Source: Phocaeicola dorei
GTDB taxonomy: Bacteria > Bacteroidota > Bacteroidia > Bacteroidales > Bacteroidaceae
Reading direction: 5' to 3'
Assembly: GCF_013009555.1 (NCBI RefSeq)
Contig: NZ_CP046176.1
Coordinates: 2,201,501-2,265,500 of the forward strand
DNA: 64,000 nt
Positions 27,763 through 39,040 of the stretch are shown here, piece by piece. The notes under the pieces were generated by a model. It saw only the letters and a list, made by a program, of their open reading frames with translations, ran no database searches and was not told the DNA's origin. Both the position numbers and the translations under genes were made by a program. Each line of letters begins with the position of its first letter. Positions within the stretch are counted from its first letter, which is position 1.

Positions 27763-27780
27763 TAAAAATATTAAAACCGT

Positions 27781-29847
27781 ATGGAGAAGAAGAAAAAGGA
27801 AGATAAATATTATCTGCCGAGAGATATCAGTTGGATGTATTTTAATCGTCGCATTTTGCAGGAAGCCATGAAAGAACGTGTTCCTATACTGGAACGGTTG
27901 AGCTTTTTAGGAATTTACTCTAATAATTTGGATGAATTTTTCAGAGTACGTGTAGCTACTCAAAGCCGGGTGGCCGAGTGCGAAGATAAAGCGGCGCATT
28001 CTGAACGGGAAGAAGCATTGAAACTGATTAGACAGATAAATAAACTGAACAACAGGTACTCTAAAGAATATGAAGGTGCGATCAAGCAGGTAACGGCAGA
28101 ATTGGAGAAAGAAAATATTTGTTTAGTCAATCATGTACAACTGGATGAGGAACAACAGTTATTTGTCGATTCTTTTTATCAACAACGGCTGAATGGGTTT
28201 ATTAGTCCTGTCTGGCTGAAATCAGTAAAACAACTGGGTAACGAAGCGGATGAAAATATCTTTTTGGCTGTAAAGATGAGGAAAGAAGGACATAAAGTTG
28301 GAGAATATGCAATTATAGAGCTGCCTGTAGCACAGGCAGGGCGTTTTATCCGTCTGCCGGATAAGGATGGTAAAAATTACCTGATGTATTTGGATGATGT
28401 GGTACGCTATTGTTTACCATTGATATTTCATGGTATGAACTATAAACATTTTGAAGCGTATGCTTTCAAGTTTACCAAAGATGCGGAGATGGAGATAGAC
28501 AATGATCTGCGTAACGGAATGATGCAGAAAATTTCTAAAGGAGTAAAGAGTCGCAAACGAGGTGAGCCTTTACGGGTTATTTATGATGCCAGTATGCCTA
28601 AAGATCTTTTAAAACGTGTCATGAACAAGTTGAATCTGGATAAGTTGGATACAGTATTGGGCGGTGGAAAATATCATAACCATAAGGACCTGATGCGTTT
28701 TCCAGACTGTGGCCGGAAAGATTTGAAATACCCTGAATGGACTCCTGTTTTGAAAAATGAGCTTTCGGGTAACGTTGGTATGTTGGAGCTGATTCGTAGG
28801 AAAGATCGTTTTATTCATGTGCCTTATCATAGTTTCGATTCTTATATCCGTATATTGCAGGAAGCGGCGATTAATAAAGAAGTAAAAAGTATCAAGACAA
28901 CCCTCTATCGTTTGGCTAAAGATTCGAAAGTGGTAAAAGCATTGATTAATGCGGCACGCAATGGAAAGAAAGTAACAGTAGTTATTGAATTGCTGGCACG
29001 TTTTGACGAGGCTTCCAATATAGATTGGTCAAAGAAAATGCAGGATGCCGGTATCCGTGTGATATTTGGGGTGGAGGGACTGAAGGTACACTCTAAGATT
29101 ACCTATATATCCATGAAAACAGGTGCGGATATAGCTTGTATCAGTACAGGAAACTTTCATGAAGGTAACGCCCGTATGTACACTGATTATATGTTGATGA
29201 CGGCTGCTAAGAATGTGACGCGTGACGTGAGTTTGGTCTTTGATTTTATAGAACGCCCTTATTCTCCCGTTCGCTTCAAAGAACTGTTGGTATCTCCTAA
29301 TGAGATGAAGCAAAAATTTAGCCGTCTTATTAATGAAGAAATTAAGAACAAGCAGGCCGGAAAACCTGCTTACATTTTGATAAAGATTAATCATATTACT
29401 GATCCGGTAATGGTGAAGAAATTGTATGAAGCATCTTCGCATGGTGTTCGGATAGACTTGCTGGTTCGTGGTAATTGTTCACTGATTACGGGAGTGCCGG
29501 GAGTGAGTGATACAATTCGTATCAATGGCATCATAGACCGTTATCTGGAACATTCGCGTATTTTTATTTTTGCCAATGGTGGTGATGAGAAAATGTTCAT
29601 TGGTTCGGCTGACTGGATGCCGCGCAATTTGGATAACAGGGTGGAAGTGATTGCTCCCGTTTACGATCCGGAAATAAAGGCAGACTTGAAGCGGGTAGTG
29701 GAATATGGTTTGAAAGATACTCTGCAAGGACGGGTGGTGGACGGAACAGGAGAGAATCGTCCTTGGATATCGGAAGATAAGACAGCTTTCCGTTCGCAGG
29801 AGGAATTATACAAATATTATTTAAATGAAAACAGAATAAAGGATTAA
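27781..29847 (+). CDS. ppk1: Polyphosphate kinase PPK1
   Basis: A 688-residue PPK1, which reversibly transfers the terminal phosphate of ATP to inorganic polyphosphate. The N domain starts LPRDISWMYFNRRILQEA and contains YSNNLDEFFRVRVAT. The two phospholipase-D-like C domains hold the catalytic histidines, the autophosphorylated one in GLKVHSKITYIS and the second in STGNFHEGNARMYTDY. ATP-contacting arginines fit TTLYRLAKDSKV. The length is standard for the family. It is followed after one base by the Ppx/GppA gene, a classic polyphosphate make-and-break pair. Confidence 0.96.
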   Translation: MEKKKKEDKYYLPRDISWMYFNRRILQEAMKERVPILERLSFLGIYSNNLDEFFRVRVATQSRVAECEDKAAHSEREEALKLIRQINKLNNRYSKEYEGAIKQVTAELEKENICLVNHVQLDEEQQLFVDSFYQQRLNGFISPVWLKSVKQLGNEADENIFLAVKMRKEGHKVGEYAIIELPVAQAGRFIRLPDKDGKNYLMYLDDVVRYCLPLIFHGMNYKHFEAYAFKFTKDAEMEIDNDLRNGMMQKISKGVKSRKRGEPLRVIYDASMPKDLLKRVMNKLNLDKLDTVLGGGKYHNHKDLMRFPDCGRKDLKYPEWTPVLKNELSGNVGMLELIRRKDRFIHVPYHSFDSYIRILQEAAINKEVKSIKTTLYRLAKDSKVVKALINAARNGKKVTVVIELLARFDEASNIDWSKKMQDAGIRVIFGVEGLKVHSKITYISMKTGADIACISTGNFHEGNARMYTDYMLMTAAKNVTRDVSLVFDFIERPYSPVRFKELLVSPNEMKQKFSRLINEEIKNKQAGKPAYILIKINHITDPVMVKKLYEASSHGVRIDLLVRGNCSLITGVPGVSDTIRINGIIDRYLEHSRIFIFANGGDEKMFIGSADWMPRNLDNRVEVIAPVYDPEIKADLKRVVEYGLKDTLQGRVVDGTGENRPWISEDKTAFRSQEELYKYYLNENRIKD

Positions 29848-29848
29848 G

Positions 29849-30763
29849 ATGGGAAAAGTGAATTATGCTGCTATTGATATTGGTTCTAACGCTGTGCGCC
29901 TTTTGATAAAAAGCATTGACAGGGAGGCTGTGCAGGAGAAAAAAATTAAAAAAGTGATGATGCTTCGCGTACCCCTACGACTAGGGTTCGATGTTTTCTC
30001 CATAGGTGAATTGTCCGAGAAGAAAGCGGATAAGCTGAGACGTTTGATGAAGGCTTTCCGTCAGTTGATGAAAATTTATGATGTGGATGATTACAGGGCA
30101 TGTGCTACTTCGGCTATGCGGGACGCGCGTAACGGGAGGACGATAATCAAGAAAATCGAAAAGGATACAGGTATCCGCATTGAGATAATTGATGGTCAGG
30201 AAGAGGCTCGAATGATTTATAATAATCATATAGAGTGTATGGAAGACCGTCTGGGTAATTATATGTATGTGGATGTGGGTGGTGGCAGTACAGAGATTAA
30301 TCTGTTGACTAACGGTGAGTTGGTATGGTCGGTGTCTTACAACATCGGTACGGTGCGTATGCTGAGTAATGCTGTTAAAGAAGGAACTTGGCAGCAAATG
30401 GAAGAAGAGCTTATGAAAGTGACGGAAGGTGTTGCCGCGATCAATATCATCGGATCGGGTGGGAATATTAATAAGTTGTTCCGCCTGGCAGATAAGAAGG
30501 ATAAGAAGTTGCAACGTTTGCCGGTCAGTTCGTTGCAAACAGTCTATGATGTGTTGAAACCGCTGACTCCGGAGGAAAGGGTAGAGGCATTCAGTCTAAA
30601 GCAAGACCGTGCCGATGTAATTGTGCCTGCTGCGGAAATTTTTCTGAAAATTGCAGAAGTAGTGCATGCAGAATATATTTATGTTCCGGTCATTGGACTG
30701 TCTGATGGTATCATTGACAATCTGTATGCCAAAAGCCTTGAGAAAGAAATGAAAGCTGAATAA
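29849..30763 (+). CDS. ppx: Ppx/GppA family phosphatase (exopolyphosphatase)
   Basis: A 304-residue member of the sugar kinase/Hsp70 actin fold. Phosphate motifs are AAIDIGSNAVRLLI (about 6-19), CATSAMRDARNG (about 85-96) and YVDVGGGSTEINLL (about 137-150). The catalytic Glu lies in DGQEEARMIY. The family cleaves polyphosphate ends or the pppGpp 5' phosphate. At about 300 residues this is the short form without the C-terminal HD domain of the E. coli enzymes. The gene starts one base after ppk1, which supports a role in polyphosphate breakdown. Confidence 0.92.
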   Translation: MGKVNYAAIDIGSNAVRLLIKSIDREAVQEKKIKKVMMLRVPLRLGFDVFSIGELSEKKADKLRRLMKAFRQLMKIYDVDDYRACATSAMRDARNGRTIIKKIEKDTGIRIEIIDGQEEARMIYNNHIECMEDRLGNYMYVDVGGGSTEINLLTNGELVWSVSYNIGTVRMLSNAVKEGTWQQMEEELMKVTEGVAAINIIGSGGNINKLFRLADKKDKKLQRLPVSSLQTVYDVLKPLTPEERVEAFSLKQDRADVIVPAAEIFLKIAEVVHAEYIYVPVIGLSDGIIDNLYAKSLEKEMKAE

Positions 30764-30775
30764 GCTTTCATTTTA
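30749..30775 (+). terminator. Terminator overlapping the ppx stop codon
   Basis: ATGAAAGCT (30749-30757) and AGCTTTCAT (30763-30771) form a perfect 9-bp stem around GAATA, with the ppx TAA inside, followed by TTTTAAT. Confidence 0.6.
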
Positions 30776-30863
30776 ATACTGTTTGTGTTGTACGGCTTCA
30801 AAAATATTCGCTTTTCTCTGATAAATTGTTGGAAATTAATAGTTGAAGTTCCAAAATTTGCTA

Positions 30864-30871
30864 TATATTTG
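30864..30871 (+). promoter_or_regulatory. Candidate promoter of the M28 peptidase gene
   Basis: TATATTTG fits TAnnTTTG, with TTG at 30843-30845 eighteen bases upstream. It lies 31 bases before the ATG. Confidence 0.5.
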
Positions 30872-30902
30872 TAATCGTTAACAACTAACAAACAGAAATA
30901 CC

Positions 30903-32453
30903 ATGATGAACAAAATGTGCATGGCAGCTATAATAGCTGCTTCTTTGTATGCAGGGACTACTTTTGCCCAACCTGCCGCCGTAAAGAAAATCATTGAAAC
31001 GGGTCAAACTGATAACCGGGTAATGCATCAGTTGGATATTCTCACCAATCGTTTTGGGGGAAGAGTTATTGGCTCGGATGCATATGAGAATGCAGCCGAG
31101 TGGATGATGCGTGAATATAAACGGTGGGGTATTGACGTACGCTTGGAAGAAGCTGGGGAACTGCCGGTAGGTTTTAACCGTGGTCCATGGTTCGGACGTT
31201 TAATCGGGGGAGATCAGGCGATGGATTTGCATTTTGTCACTCCATCCTACACTTCAGGTACTAAAGGTCTGCAACGCGGGCATGTTTTGATAGAGCCCCG
31301 TACTCAAGAAGAACTAGACCGCATGAAACATCAGTTGAAAGGCGCTTGGGTGTTGATTTCAGGTGAAAATGTAGGTTGGCCTGTTGACCGTTCTGCTAAA
31401 GGAGATTCGTTGAGAGCTGCTATCAAAGCTGAAAATATAGAAATAGAAAAGCAGAATGCTGCCTTGATGGAAGAGAATTGGAGCAAAGGAACCAAACATG
31501 CCATGAAGCCTTTGCGTGAAATGCCGGGACTATTTTATAAAGAAATGTGTGAGGCAGGAGCACTTGGCTTTATTCAGTCGGCACCTGTACCTTTACGTGC
31601 TTTGTATGATCGTGCTTTATTAAATGATCCCCATACTACGTTTGATAATTTGCCCGAAGTCTGTGACATCAAATTGGATGAACATCAATACAAAATCATC
31701 AAGCAGATGGTGAAAGAACGCCGGAACTTCTGGCTGGAATTTGATATTCGTAATCATTTCAAACTAGGTCCTGTGAAATATCATAATGTCGTAGCATCCA
31801 TTAAAGGTACTAAATATCCGGATGAATATGTTATTATAAGCGGACATCTTGATTCTTATGATGTGGCAACCGGTGGTATAGACTGCGGTACAGGTATTGG
31901 TCCTATGATGGAGGCTGCCCGTATGATTGCACTTTCCGGTGCAAAACCTAAACGTACTATATTGTTTGTGGCTTTTGCTGGAGAGGAATTTGGTTTGTTG
32001 GGCGCAAAATCTTATGTCAAGACTCACGCTAAAGAGTTAGGAAAGATTGCTAATCTATTCAATCGGGACGGAGGACCGACTCCTCCGGTGGGAATCTCCG
32101 TTCCTCAGGCTATGTATGATGATTTTGTGGAAGTGTGCAAGCCTGTGAAAGAAATCCGTGCGGATTATCCGTTTGAAGTAAAGGTAGCGAAACCTTTTAA
32201 ACGTCCTACTCAAAGCGGTGGTACGGATGCCAGTGTTTTTGCAGTGGAAGGAGTGCCTACTTTTGGTTTCAATACACAAGACATAAAAGGATATAATTTC
32301 TCTTATGGGGAAATATGGCATACGGAACGTGATCTTTATACGAAGAATATACCAGAATACCAAGAGCATGCAGCTACGGTAACAGCGGTGGTCGCCTTGG
32401 GAATTGCTAATTTAAGTAAACAGTTATCTCGTGAAGGAATGCACAAAAAGTAG
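30903..32453 (+). CDS. Secreted M28 family zinc metallopeptidase
   Basis: A 516-residue exported aminopeptidase-like enzyme. A signal peptide (MCMAAIIAASLYAGTTFAQ) is followed by the usual M28 lead domain with LTNRFGGRVIGSDAYENAAE. A PA-like insert covers about 110-250. The catalytic domain has the M28 zinc pattern: ISGHLDSYDVATGG (His and Asp near 315-320), a bridging Asp in DCGTGIGPMMEAAR, FAGEEFGLLGAKSY (catalytic and ligand Glu), FNRDGG and a C-terminal His in EIWHTERD. Role is peptide trimming in the periplasm or outside the cell. It is a single gene between ppx and the ATP synthase operon. Confidence 0.9.
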   Translation: MMNKMCMAAIIAASLYAGTTFAQPAAVKKIIETGQTDNRVMHQLDILTNRFGGRVIGSDAYENAAEWMMREYKRWGIDVRLEEAGELPVGFNRGPWFGRLIGGDQAMDLHFVTPSYTSGTKGLQRGHVLIEPRTQEELDRMKHQLKGAWVLISGENVGWPVDRSAKGDSLRAAIKAENIEIEKQNAALMEENWSKGTKHAMKPLREMPGLFYKEMCEAGALGFIQSAPVPLRALYDRALLNDPHTTFDNLPEVCDIKLDEHQYKIIKQMVKERRNFWLEFDIRNHFKLGPVKYHNVVASIKGTKYPDEYVIISGHLDSYDVATGGIDCGTGIGPMMEAARMIALSGAKPKRTILFVAFAGEEFGLLGAKSYVKTHAKELGKIANLFNRDGGPTPPVGISVPQAMYDDFVEVCKPVKEIRADYPFEVKVAKPFKRPTQSGGTDASVFAVEGVPTFGFNTQDIKGYNFSYGEIWHTERDLYTKNIPEYQEHAATVTAVVALGIANLSKQLSREGMHKK

Positions 32454-32545
32454 CGCAAATGTTCTTTTTTTCTTCTTTTAGTGGAATTATGTCGTTTTGA
32501 TGTGTAAAAAATGTTAGCTTAAGTTCAATCTACTGAGATAATCTT

Positions 32546-32554
32546 TACCTTTGC
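32546..32554 (+). promoter_or_regulatory. Promoter -7 box of the ATP synthase operon
   Basis: TACCTTTGC is a full match to TAnnTTTGC. It lies 94 bases before the atpD ATG, leaving an AT-rich leader. No clear -33 TTTG is present. Confidence 0.55.
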
Positions 32555-32642
32555 TGCGCATATAAAGCAAAATGTAGGTAAACAAAAAACCTGCGATATT
32601 TGTTAATATAGAAAAGGTAAATTATCAAATAAAAGTAAATAG

Positions 32643-34184
<1,542 letters not shown>

Positions 34185-34192
34185 GAGTAAGT

Positions 34193-34447
34193 ATGGAACA
34201 TCATGAAGATCTTCATTTGATAGTGGTTTCTCCGGAAAGTACATTGTTTGACGGTAAAGTGGACATTGTGATATTACCGGGAGAATCAGGCTCTTTCTCT
34301 GTCCTGCATGACCATGCTCCGTTGATATCGTCATTGATAAAGGGGGAGATAAAATATACAGAGGATGGATTAGAGAAATCAATTGGAATATCGAGTGGGT
34401 TCGTTGAGGTAAGGGACAATATAGTTTCGGCCTGTGTGGAAATCTAA
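34193..34447 (+). CDS. atpC: F-type ATP synthase subunit epsilon
   Basis: An 84-residue epsilon subunit consisting of the N-terminal beta-sandwich only: LHLIVVSPESTLFDGKVD, ILPGESGSFSVLHDHAPLIS and a final strand GFVEVRDNIVSACVE. The C-terminal helical hairpin that inhibits ATP hydrolysis in E. coli is absent, which is usual for short epsilon subunits in this phylum. It lies eight bases after atpD and joins the gamma stalk to the c-ring. Confidence 0.93.
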   Translation: MEHHEDLHLIVVSPESTLFDGKVDIVILPGESGSFSVLHDHAPLISSLIKGEIKYTEDGLEKSIGISSGFVEVRDNIVSACVEI

Positions 34448-34456
34448 TACATAATT

Positions 34457-34870
34457 ATGTCTTTGTTAGCCGTAAAGAGAAAATTTATCATATCGTTGAC
34501 CATATTAATGGTTGTGTTGAGTTGGGGAGGAGCCTTGGTATTTCACACCTTGTTGCCTAGGTATTATTTTGCCTGGTATCCCTCCATACCGATATTTTTT
34601 TATCTTTTCGGCCTTTTTTACATATTTATGTTCGGGTACTGTTATCGGGTAAGTCCGCAAAAAATGGTGGCGGTTTACTTGGTGGCGAAAGTGACGAAGA
34701 TGATGTTGAGCATCTTGATTATGTCCGTCTATGCAGTGGCGGTGGCACATCAAGTTCTGTCATTTATAGGAACTTACATGGTATTCTATATTATCTTTCT
34801 GATTTTTGAAACCCGCTTCTTTTTTCATTTTGAGATAAAACATAAAAGTAATAGGTACAAGTATAAGTAA
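34457..34870 (+). CDS. Small membrane protein of the ATP synthase operon (AtpI-like position)
   Basis: A 137-residue protein with four hydrophobic segments (LTILMVVLSWGGALVFHTLL, IPIFFYLFGLFYIFMFGY, MVAVYLVAKVTKMMLSIL and IGTYMVFYIIFLIFETRF) and a basic tail. It occupies the place of AtpI, the c-ring assembly factor, between atpC and atpB; sequence similarity to AtpI is weak, so the role is inferred from position and topology. It ends one base before atpB. Confidence 0.75.
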   Translation: MSLLAVKRKFIISLTILMVVLSWGGALVFHTLLPRYYFAWYPSIPIFFYLFGLFYIFMFGYCYRVSPQKMVAVYLVAKVTKMMLSILIMSVYAVAVAHQVLSFIGTYMVFYIIFLIFETRFFFHFEIKHKSNRYKYK

Positions 34871-34871
34871 T

Positions 34872-35963
34872 ATGAGAAGTTTACGATATATAGGAACGGT
34901 TTTAATGTTGCTGATCGCTTTTCTGCAAGGAGCCAATGCCCGGGAAGAGTCGGATACTGACTATAAAGAGCAGCAGGTAGACGTAAATGAAATCGTTTTC
35001 GGACATATAGGTGATTCGTATGAATGGCATATCACTGACATAGGAGATACACCTATAGCTATACCACTGCCGGTAATCGTAAAAAGCAGTACAGGATGGC
35101 ACGCTTTTCTTTCTTCTAAGTTTGAGGAAGGAAACGGAGAGTATGAAGGACTGTACATTGCTAAAGACGGTGAATATAAAGGTAAGATAGTGGAAAAGGA
35201 TGCTAGCGGTAACGAAGTAAAACCTTTGGATATCTCTATTACAAAGAATGTTACCGGGTTGTTTGTCAATAGTGCCATTCTGGTGATTCTAGTGTTGAGT
35301 TGTGCCCGTTGGTACAAAAAACATCCAGTAGAAAAGGAAGCTCCTAAAGGAATGGTGGGCATGATGGAAGCTTGTATCCTGGCAATCAATGATGATGTGA
35401 TAAAGGGTTGTATCGGTAAGGATTATAAGCGTTATGCACCTTATCTGCTGACGGCTTTCTTCTTTATCCTGATCAATAATCTGATGGGATTGATTCCTTT
35501 CTTCCCCGGCGGTGCGAATATTACAGGTAATATTGCCGTTACCTTTGTGCTGGCTATCTGTACGTTCCTGGCTGTGAATCTATGGGGGAACAAGGAATAT
35601 TGGAAAGAGATTCTATGGCCTGATGTTCCTTGGTGGTTAAAGGCTCCGTTCCCGATGATGCCGATTATTGAGATTTTCGGAATCTTTACGAAGCCATTTG
35701 CATTGATGATTCGTTTGTTTGCCAATATGATGGCCGGTCATGCTGCTATTCTCAGTTTGATATCCATCATTTTTATTACAGCGAATATGGGACCTCTGAT
35801 TAATGGTTCCATGGGATTTGTTGCGGTGGCATTCGGAATCTTTATGACTGCGCTGGAATTATTGGTCGCATTTATTCAAGCATACGTATTTACCATGTTG
35901 TCCGCGGTCTTTATCGGGTTGTCCCGTACAGAAGAGATGCGTGAAGAAAAAGAAATAAAATAA
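34872..35963 (+). CDS. atpB: F-type ATP synthase subunit a
   Basis: The 363-residue proton-channel subunit of Fo. The C-terminal two thirds hold the membrane helices, including LLTAFFFILINNLMGLIPFF, and the essential Arg near 281 in MIRLFANMMAGH. The last helices (ALELLVAFIQAYVFTMLSAV) complete the half-channels. The N-terminus is unusual: a signal-peptide-like start (MLLIAFLQGANA) followed by about 100 polar residues before the first membrane helix, which should place this domain in the periplasm. This makes it about 90 residues longer than E. coli subunit a. Confidence 0.95.
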   Translation: MRSLRYIGTVLMLLIAFLQGANAREESDTDYKEQQVDVNEIVFGHIGDSYEWHITDIGDTPIAIPLPVIVKSSTGWHAFLSSKFEEGNGEYEGLYIAKDGEYKGKIVEKDASGNEVKPLDISITKNVTGLFVNSAILVILVLSCARWYKKHPVEKEAPKGMVGMMEACILAINDDVIKGCIGKDYKRYAPYLLTAFFFILINNLMGLIPFFPGGANITGNIAVTFVLAICTFLAVNLWGNKEYWKEILWPDVPWWLKAPFPMMPIIEIFGIFTKPFALMIRLFANMMAGHAAILSLISIIFITANMGPLINGSMGFVAVAFGIFMTALELLVAFIQAYVFTMLSAVFIGLSRTEEMREEKEIK

Positions 35964-35976
35964 ATTAAATAATTAA

Positions 35977-36249
<273 letters not shown>

Positions 36250-36259
36250 TTAATGTAGC

Positions 36260-36760
36260 ATGTCATTATTAACACCTGATAGCGGTCTGTTATTCTGGAT
36301 GGTCATCGTTTTCGGTATCGTTTTTGTCATTCTTGCAAAATACGGTTTTCCGGTGATCACCAGAATGGTGGATGAGCGAAAACAATATATAGACAAGTCA
36401 CTGCTTGCTGCACGTGAAGCCAATGAGCAATTGGCTAATATTAAAGCAGACAGTGAAATGATATTGGCTAAGGCTCACGAGGAGCAGGCGCGCATCCTGA
36501 ATGAAGCGGTCGCAACCCGCGAACGTATTCTGAAGGAAGCCAAAACACAGGCTCAGGTTGAAGGACAGAAACTGCTGGATGAAGCGAAAAAGCAGATTCA
36601 GGCAGAAAAAGACAGCGCTATCAGCGACATTCGCCGCCAAGTAGCTGTGCTGTCTGTCGACATTGCTGAGAAGGTTTTGCGCAAGAACCTCGATGATGAG
36701 AAAGAACAAATGGAAATGATTGACCGTTTGCTGGATGAATTAACTGTTTCTAAAGACTGA
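36260..36760 (+). CDS. atpF: F-type ATP synthase subunit b
   Basis: A 166-residue stator subunit. One N-terminal membrane helix ([21 protein letters not shown]) is followed by a long charged coiled coil ([20 protein letters not shown] and on to about 140) that runs up to the F1 head and binds delta. Length and layout are normal. It starts 10 bases after atpE and ends five bases before atpH. Confidence 0.95.
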   Translation: MSLLTPDSGLLFWMVIVFGIVFVILAKYGFPVITRMVDERKQYIDKSLLAAREANEQLANIKADSEMILAKAHEEQARILNEAVATRERILKEAKTQAQVEGQKLLDEAKKQIQAEKDSAISDIRRQVAVLSVDIAEKVLRKNLDDEKEQMEMIDRLLDELTVSKD

Positions 36761-36765
36761 TTGTT

Positions 36766-37323
36766 ATGTATATAGGAGTCATTTCAATGCGTTATGCTAA
36801 GGCTTTGCTGGCCTATGCCGACGAAAAGGGGACAGAGGATACTGTTTATGAGGAAGCCGGAATATTGGCAGATAGTTTCTCGAGAATCCCCGAACTTCGA
36901 CAGGCATTGGATAATCCTGTATTGCCTGCTGAAACAAAGTTGAAACTGATTTGCGAAGCTGCCGGAGGAGGTAAGGTGAGCGAAGAATTGAAACGCTTTG
37001 TGGAATTGGTACTGGAGGAACGAAGAGAGAAATTCTTGCAGTTTATGATTATGTCATACATTGACCTTTATCGGAAACAGAAGAATATCAGCGTCGGTAA
37101 AATCACGACTGTTTGTCCGGTGGCGGAAGAGGTAGTCAACCGCATACGGGCATTGGTCGTAGAGAAAACTCATGGAACTGTAGAGTTCAAAACCAAAATA
37201 GATCCGAAACTGGAAGGTGGTTTTATCTTTGAAATCGGAACTTACAGATTGGATGCGAGCGTAGCTAACCAGATAAAACGGGTAAAGCAACAGTTTATAG
37301 CTAAAAATAGAAGAATAGTATAA
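36766..37323 (+). CDS. atpH: F-type ATP synthase subunit delta
   Basis: A 185-residue delta subunit that links the b stalk to the top of F1. The N-terminal six-helix domain begins ISMRYAKALLAYADEKG, which marks the family; a second Met just before RYAKALL could be the start. The C-terminal signature GGFIFEIGTYRLDASVANQI (about 155-174) is the standard delta motif. It ends the first block of the operon; a 122-bp AT-rich gap with a hairpin separates it from atpA. Confidence 0.93.
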   Translation: MYIGVISMRYAKALLAYADEKGTEDTVYEEAGILADSFSRIPELRQALDNPVLPAETKLKLICEAAGGGKVSEELKRFVELVLEERREKFLQFMIMSYIDLYRKQKNISVGKITTVCPVAEEVVNRIRALVVEKTHGTVEFKTKIDPKLEGGFIFEIGTYRLDASVANQIKRVKQQFIAKNRRIV

Positions 37324-37336
37324 AATTAAAAATTAT

Positions 37337-37386
37337 AAGTTAGAAAATAAAAGTAATATCAGTTTGTTTCTTTTAGTTTTTAACTT
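37337..37386. repeat. AT-rich inverted repeat inside the ATP synthase operon
   Basis: Arms at 37337-37353 (AAGTTAGAAAATAAAAG) and 37370-37386 pair at 15 of 17 positions around a 16-base loop. It fills the middle of the only sizeable gap in the operon, between atpH and atpA. It could tune the amounts of the two halves by stalling RNA polymerase or protecting RNA ends. No promoter match is clear after it. Confidence 0.5.
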
Positions 37387-37445
37387 AAGGTTAATACCTG
37401 GTCGGGCTTTAATTTTTAATTTTCAATTTTTAATGTAAAAAGATT

Positions 37446-39038
37446 ATGTCTGAAAATATAAAACCCAGCGAAGTATCCGAAGTTTTACTTCAGCAACTGA
37501 AAGGCATCAACACCCACCTGCAATTTGATGAGGTGGGGAATGTGCTGCAGGTGAGCGATGGTGTGGCACGTATTTACGGTTTGCGCAACGCGGAAGCTAA
37601 TGAGTTGCTGGAGTTTGAAAACGGTATCATGGCTATCGTGATGAATCTGGAGGAGGACAATGTAGGTGCGGTATTGCTAGGTCCTACTGATCAGATTAAG
37701 GAAGGAATGGTGGTGAAACGTACCAAACGCATTGCTTCTATTAATGTGGGCGAAGGTATGTTAGGGCGTGTTATCGATCCGTTAGGCGTACCATTGGATG
37801 GCCGTGGACAAATTGGCGGGGAACTGTGCGAAATGCCTTTGGAACGTAAAGCTCCCGGAGTGATCTTCCGTCAGCCTGTGAACCAGCCTTTGCAGACAGG
37901 GCTGAAGTCTGTGGATGCTATGATTCCTATCGGGCGTGGACAACGTGAGTTGATTATCGGGGACCGTCAGACCGGAAAAACCTCTATCGCTATAGATACG
38001 ATTTTGAATCAGAAATCCAACTATGAAGCGGGAAAACCTGTATATTGTATTTATGTAGCCATTGGTCAGAAGGGTTCCACTGTAGCAAGTCTGGTGAATA
38101 CGCTGCGTGAACGCGGTGCGATGGATTATACCATAGTGGTAGCTGCCACTGCTGCCGATCCGGCTGCATTGCAGTATTTTGCTCCGTTTGCCGGAGCGGC
38201 TATCGGAGAGTATTTCCGTGACACAGGCCGGGATGCCTTGGTTGTGTATGATGACTTGTCAAAGCAAGCCGTAGCCTATCGTGAAGTATCCTTGATTCTG
38301 CGTCGTCCCTCCGGTCGTGAGGCATATCCGGGTGATATCTTCTATCTGCATTCACGATTGTTGGAGCGTGCGGCAAAGATTATCAACCAGCAGGAAGTGG
38401 CCGAACAAATGAATGACCTTCCACCCAGCTTGAAAGGCAAGGTAAAGGCAGGTGGTTCACTGACCGCATTGCCTATTATTGAAACACAGGCAGGTGATGT
38501 TTCCGCGTATATTCCAACCAATGTCATTTCCATTACAGACGGTCAGATATTCCTTGAAACCGATTTGTTCAACCAGGGTTTCCGTCCGGCTATCAATGTG
38601 GGTATTTCCGTATCCCGTGTGGGAGGTAGTGCCCAGATCAAGAGCATGAAGAAGGTGGCAGGTACATTGAAGATAGATCAGGCACAATATCGCGAACTGG
38701 AGGCTTTCTCCAAGTTCAGCAGTGATATGGATCCTGTAACGGCAATGGCTATCGACCGGGGACGTAAGAACAACCAGTTGCTGATACAGCCGCAGTACAG
38801 TCCGATGCCTGTCGGAGAACAAATAGCCATTCTTTATTGTGGTACACATAGTTTGCTGCGTGATGTACCCTTGCATAAGGTGCAGGATTTCCAGAAATCA
38901 TTCCTAGAAATGATGCGTGCCGACCATCAGAAAGATGTACTTGATGTATTGTCAAGCGGTGTGATAAATGATGATGTAACTGCAATTATAGAGAAAGTAG
39001 CAGCTGATACGGCTCAACCATTTAAAGTGAACGAATAG
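37446..39038 (+). CDS. atpA: F-type ATP synthase subunit alpha
   Basis: The 530-residue alpha subunit of F1. The non-catalytic nucleotide site has the P-loop GDRQTGKTS near residue 176, preceded by [18 protein letters not shown]. The arginine finger lies in the normal [20 protein letters not shown] region, and the C-terminal helical domain is complete. About 15-20 residues longer than the E. coli subunit, mainly through small insertions. It is separated from atpH by 122 bp and followed after two bases by atpG. Confidence 0.97.
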   Translation: MSENIKPSEVSEVLLQQLKGINTHLQFDEVGNVLQVSDGVARIYGLRNAEANELLEFENGIMAIVMNLEEDNVGAVLLGPTDQIKEGMVVKRTKRIASINVGEGMLGRVIDPLGVPLDGRGQIGGELCEMPLERKAPGVIFRQPVNQPLQTGLKSVDAMIPIGRGQRELIIGDRQTGKTSIAIDTILNQKSNYEAGKPVYCIYVAIGQKGSTVASLVNTLRERGAMDYTIVVAATAADPAALQYFAPFAGAAIGEYFRDTGRDALVVYDDLSKQAVAYREVSLILRRPSGREAYPGDIFYLHSRLLERAAKIINQQEVAEQMNDLPPSLKGKVKAGGSLTALPIIETQAGDVSAYIPTNVISITDGQIFLETDLFNQGFRPAINVGISVSRVGGSAQIKSMKKVAGTLKIDQAQYRELEAFSKFSSDMDPVTAMAIDRGRKNNQLLIQPQYSPMPVGEQIAILYCGTHSLLRDVPLHKVQDFQKSFLEMMRADHQKDVLDVLSSGVINDDVTAIIEKVAADTAQPFKVNE

Positions 39039-39040
39039 TC

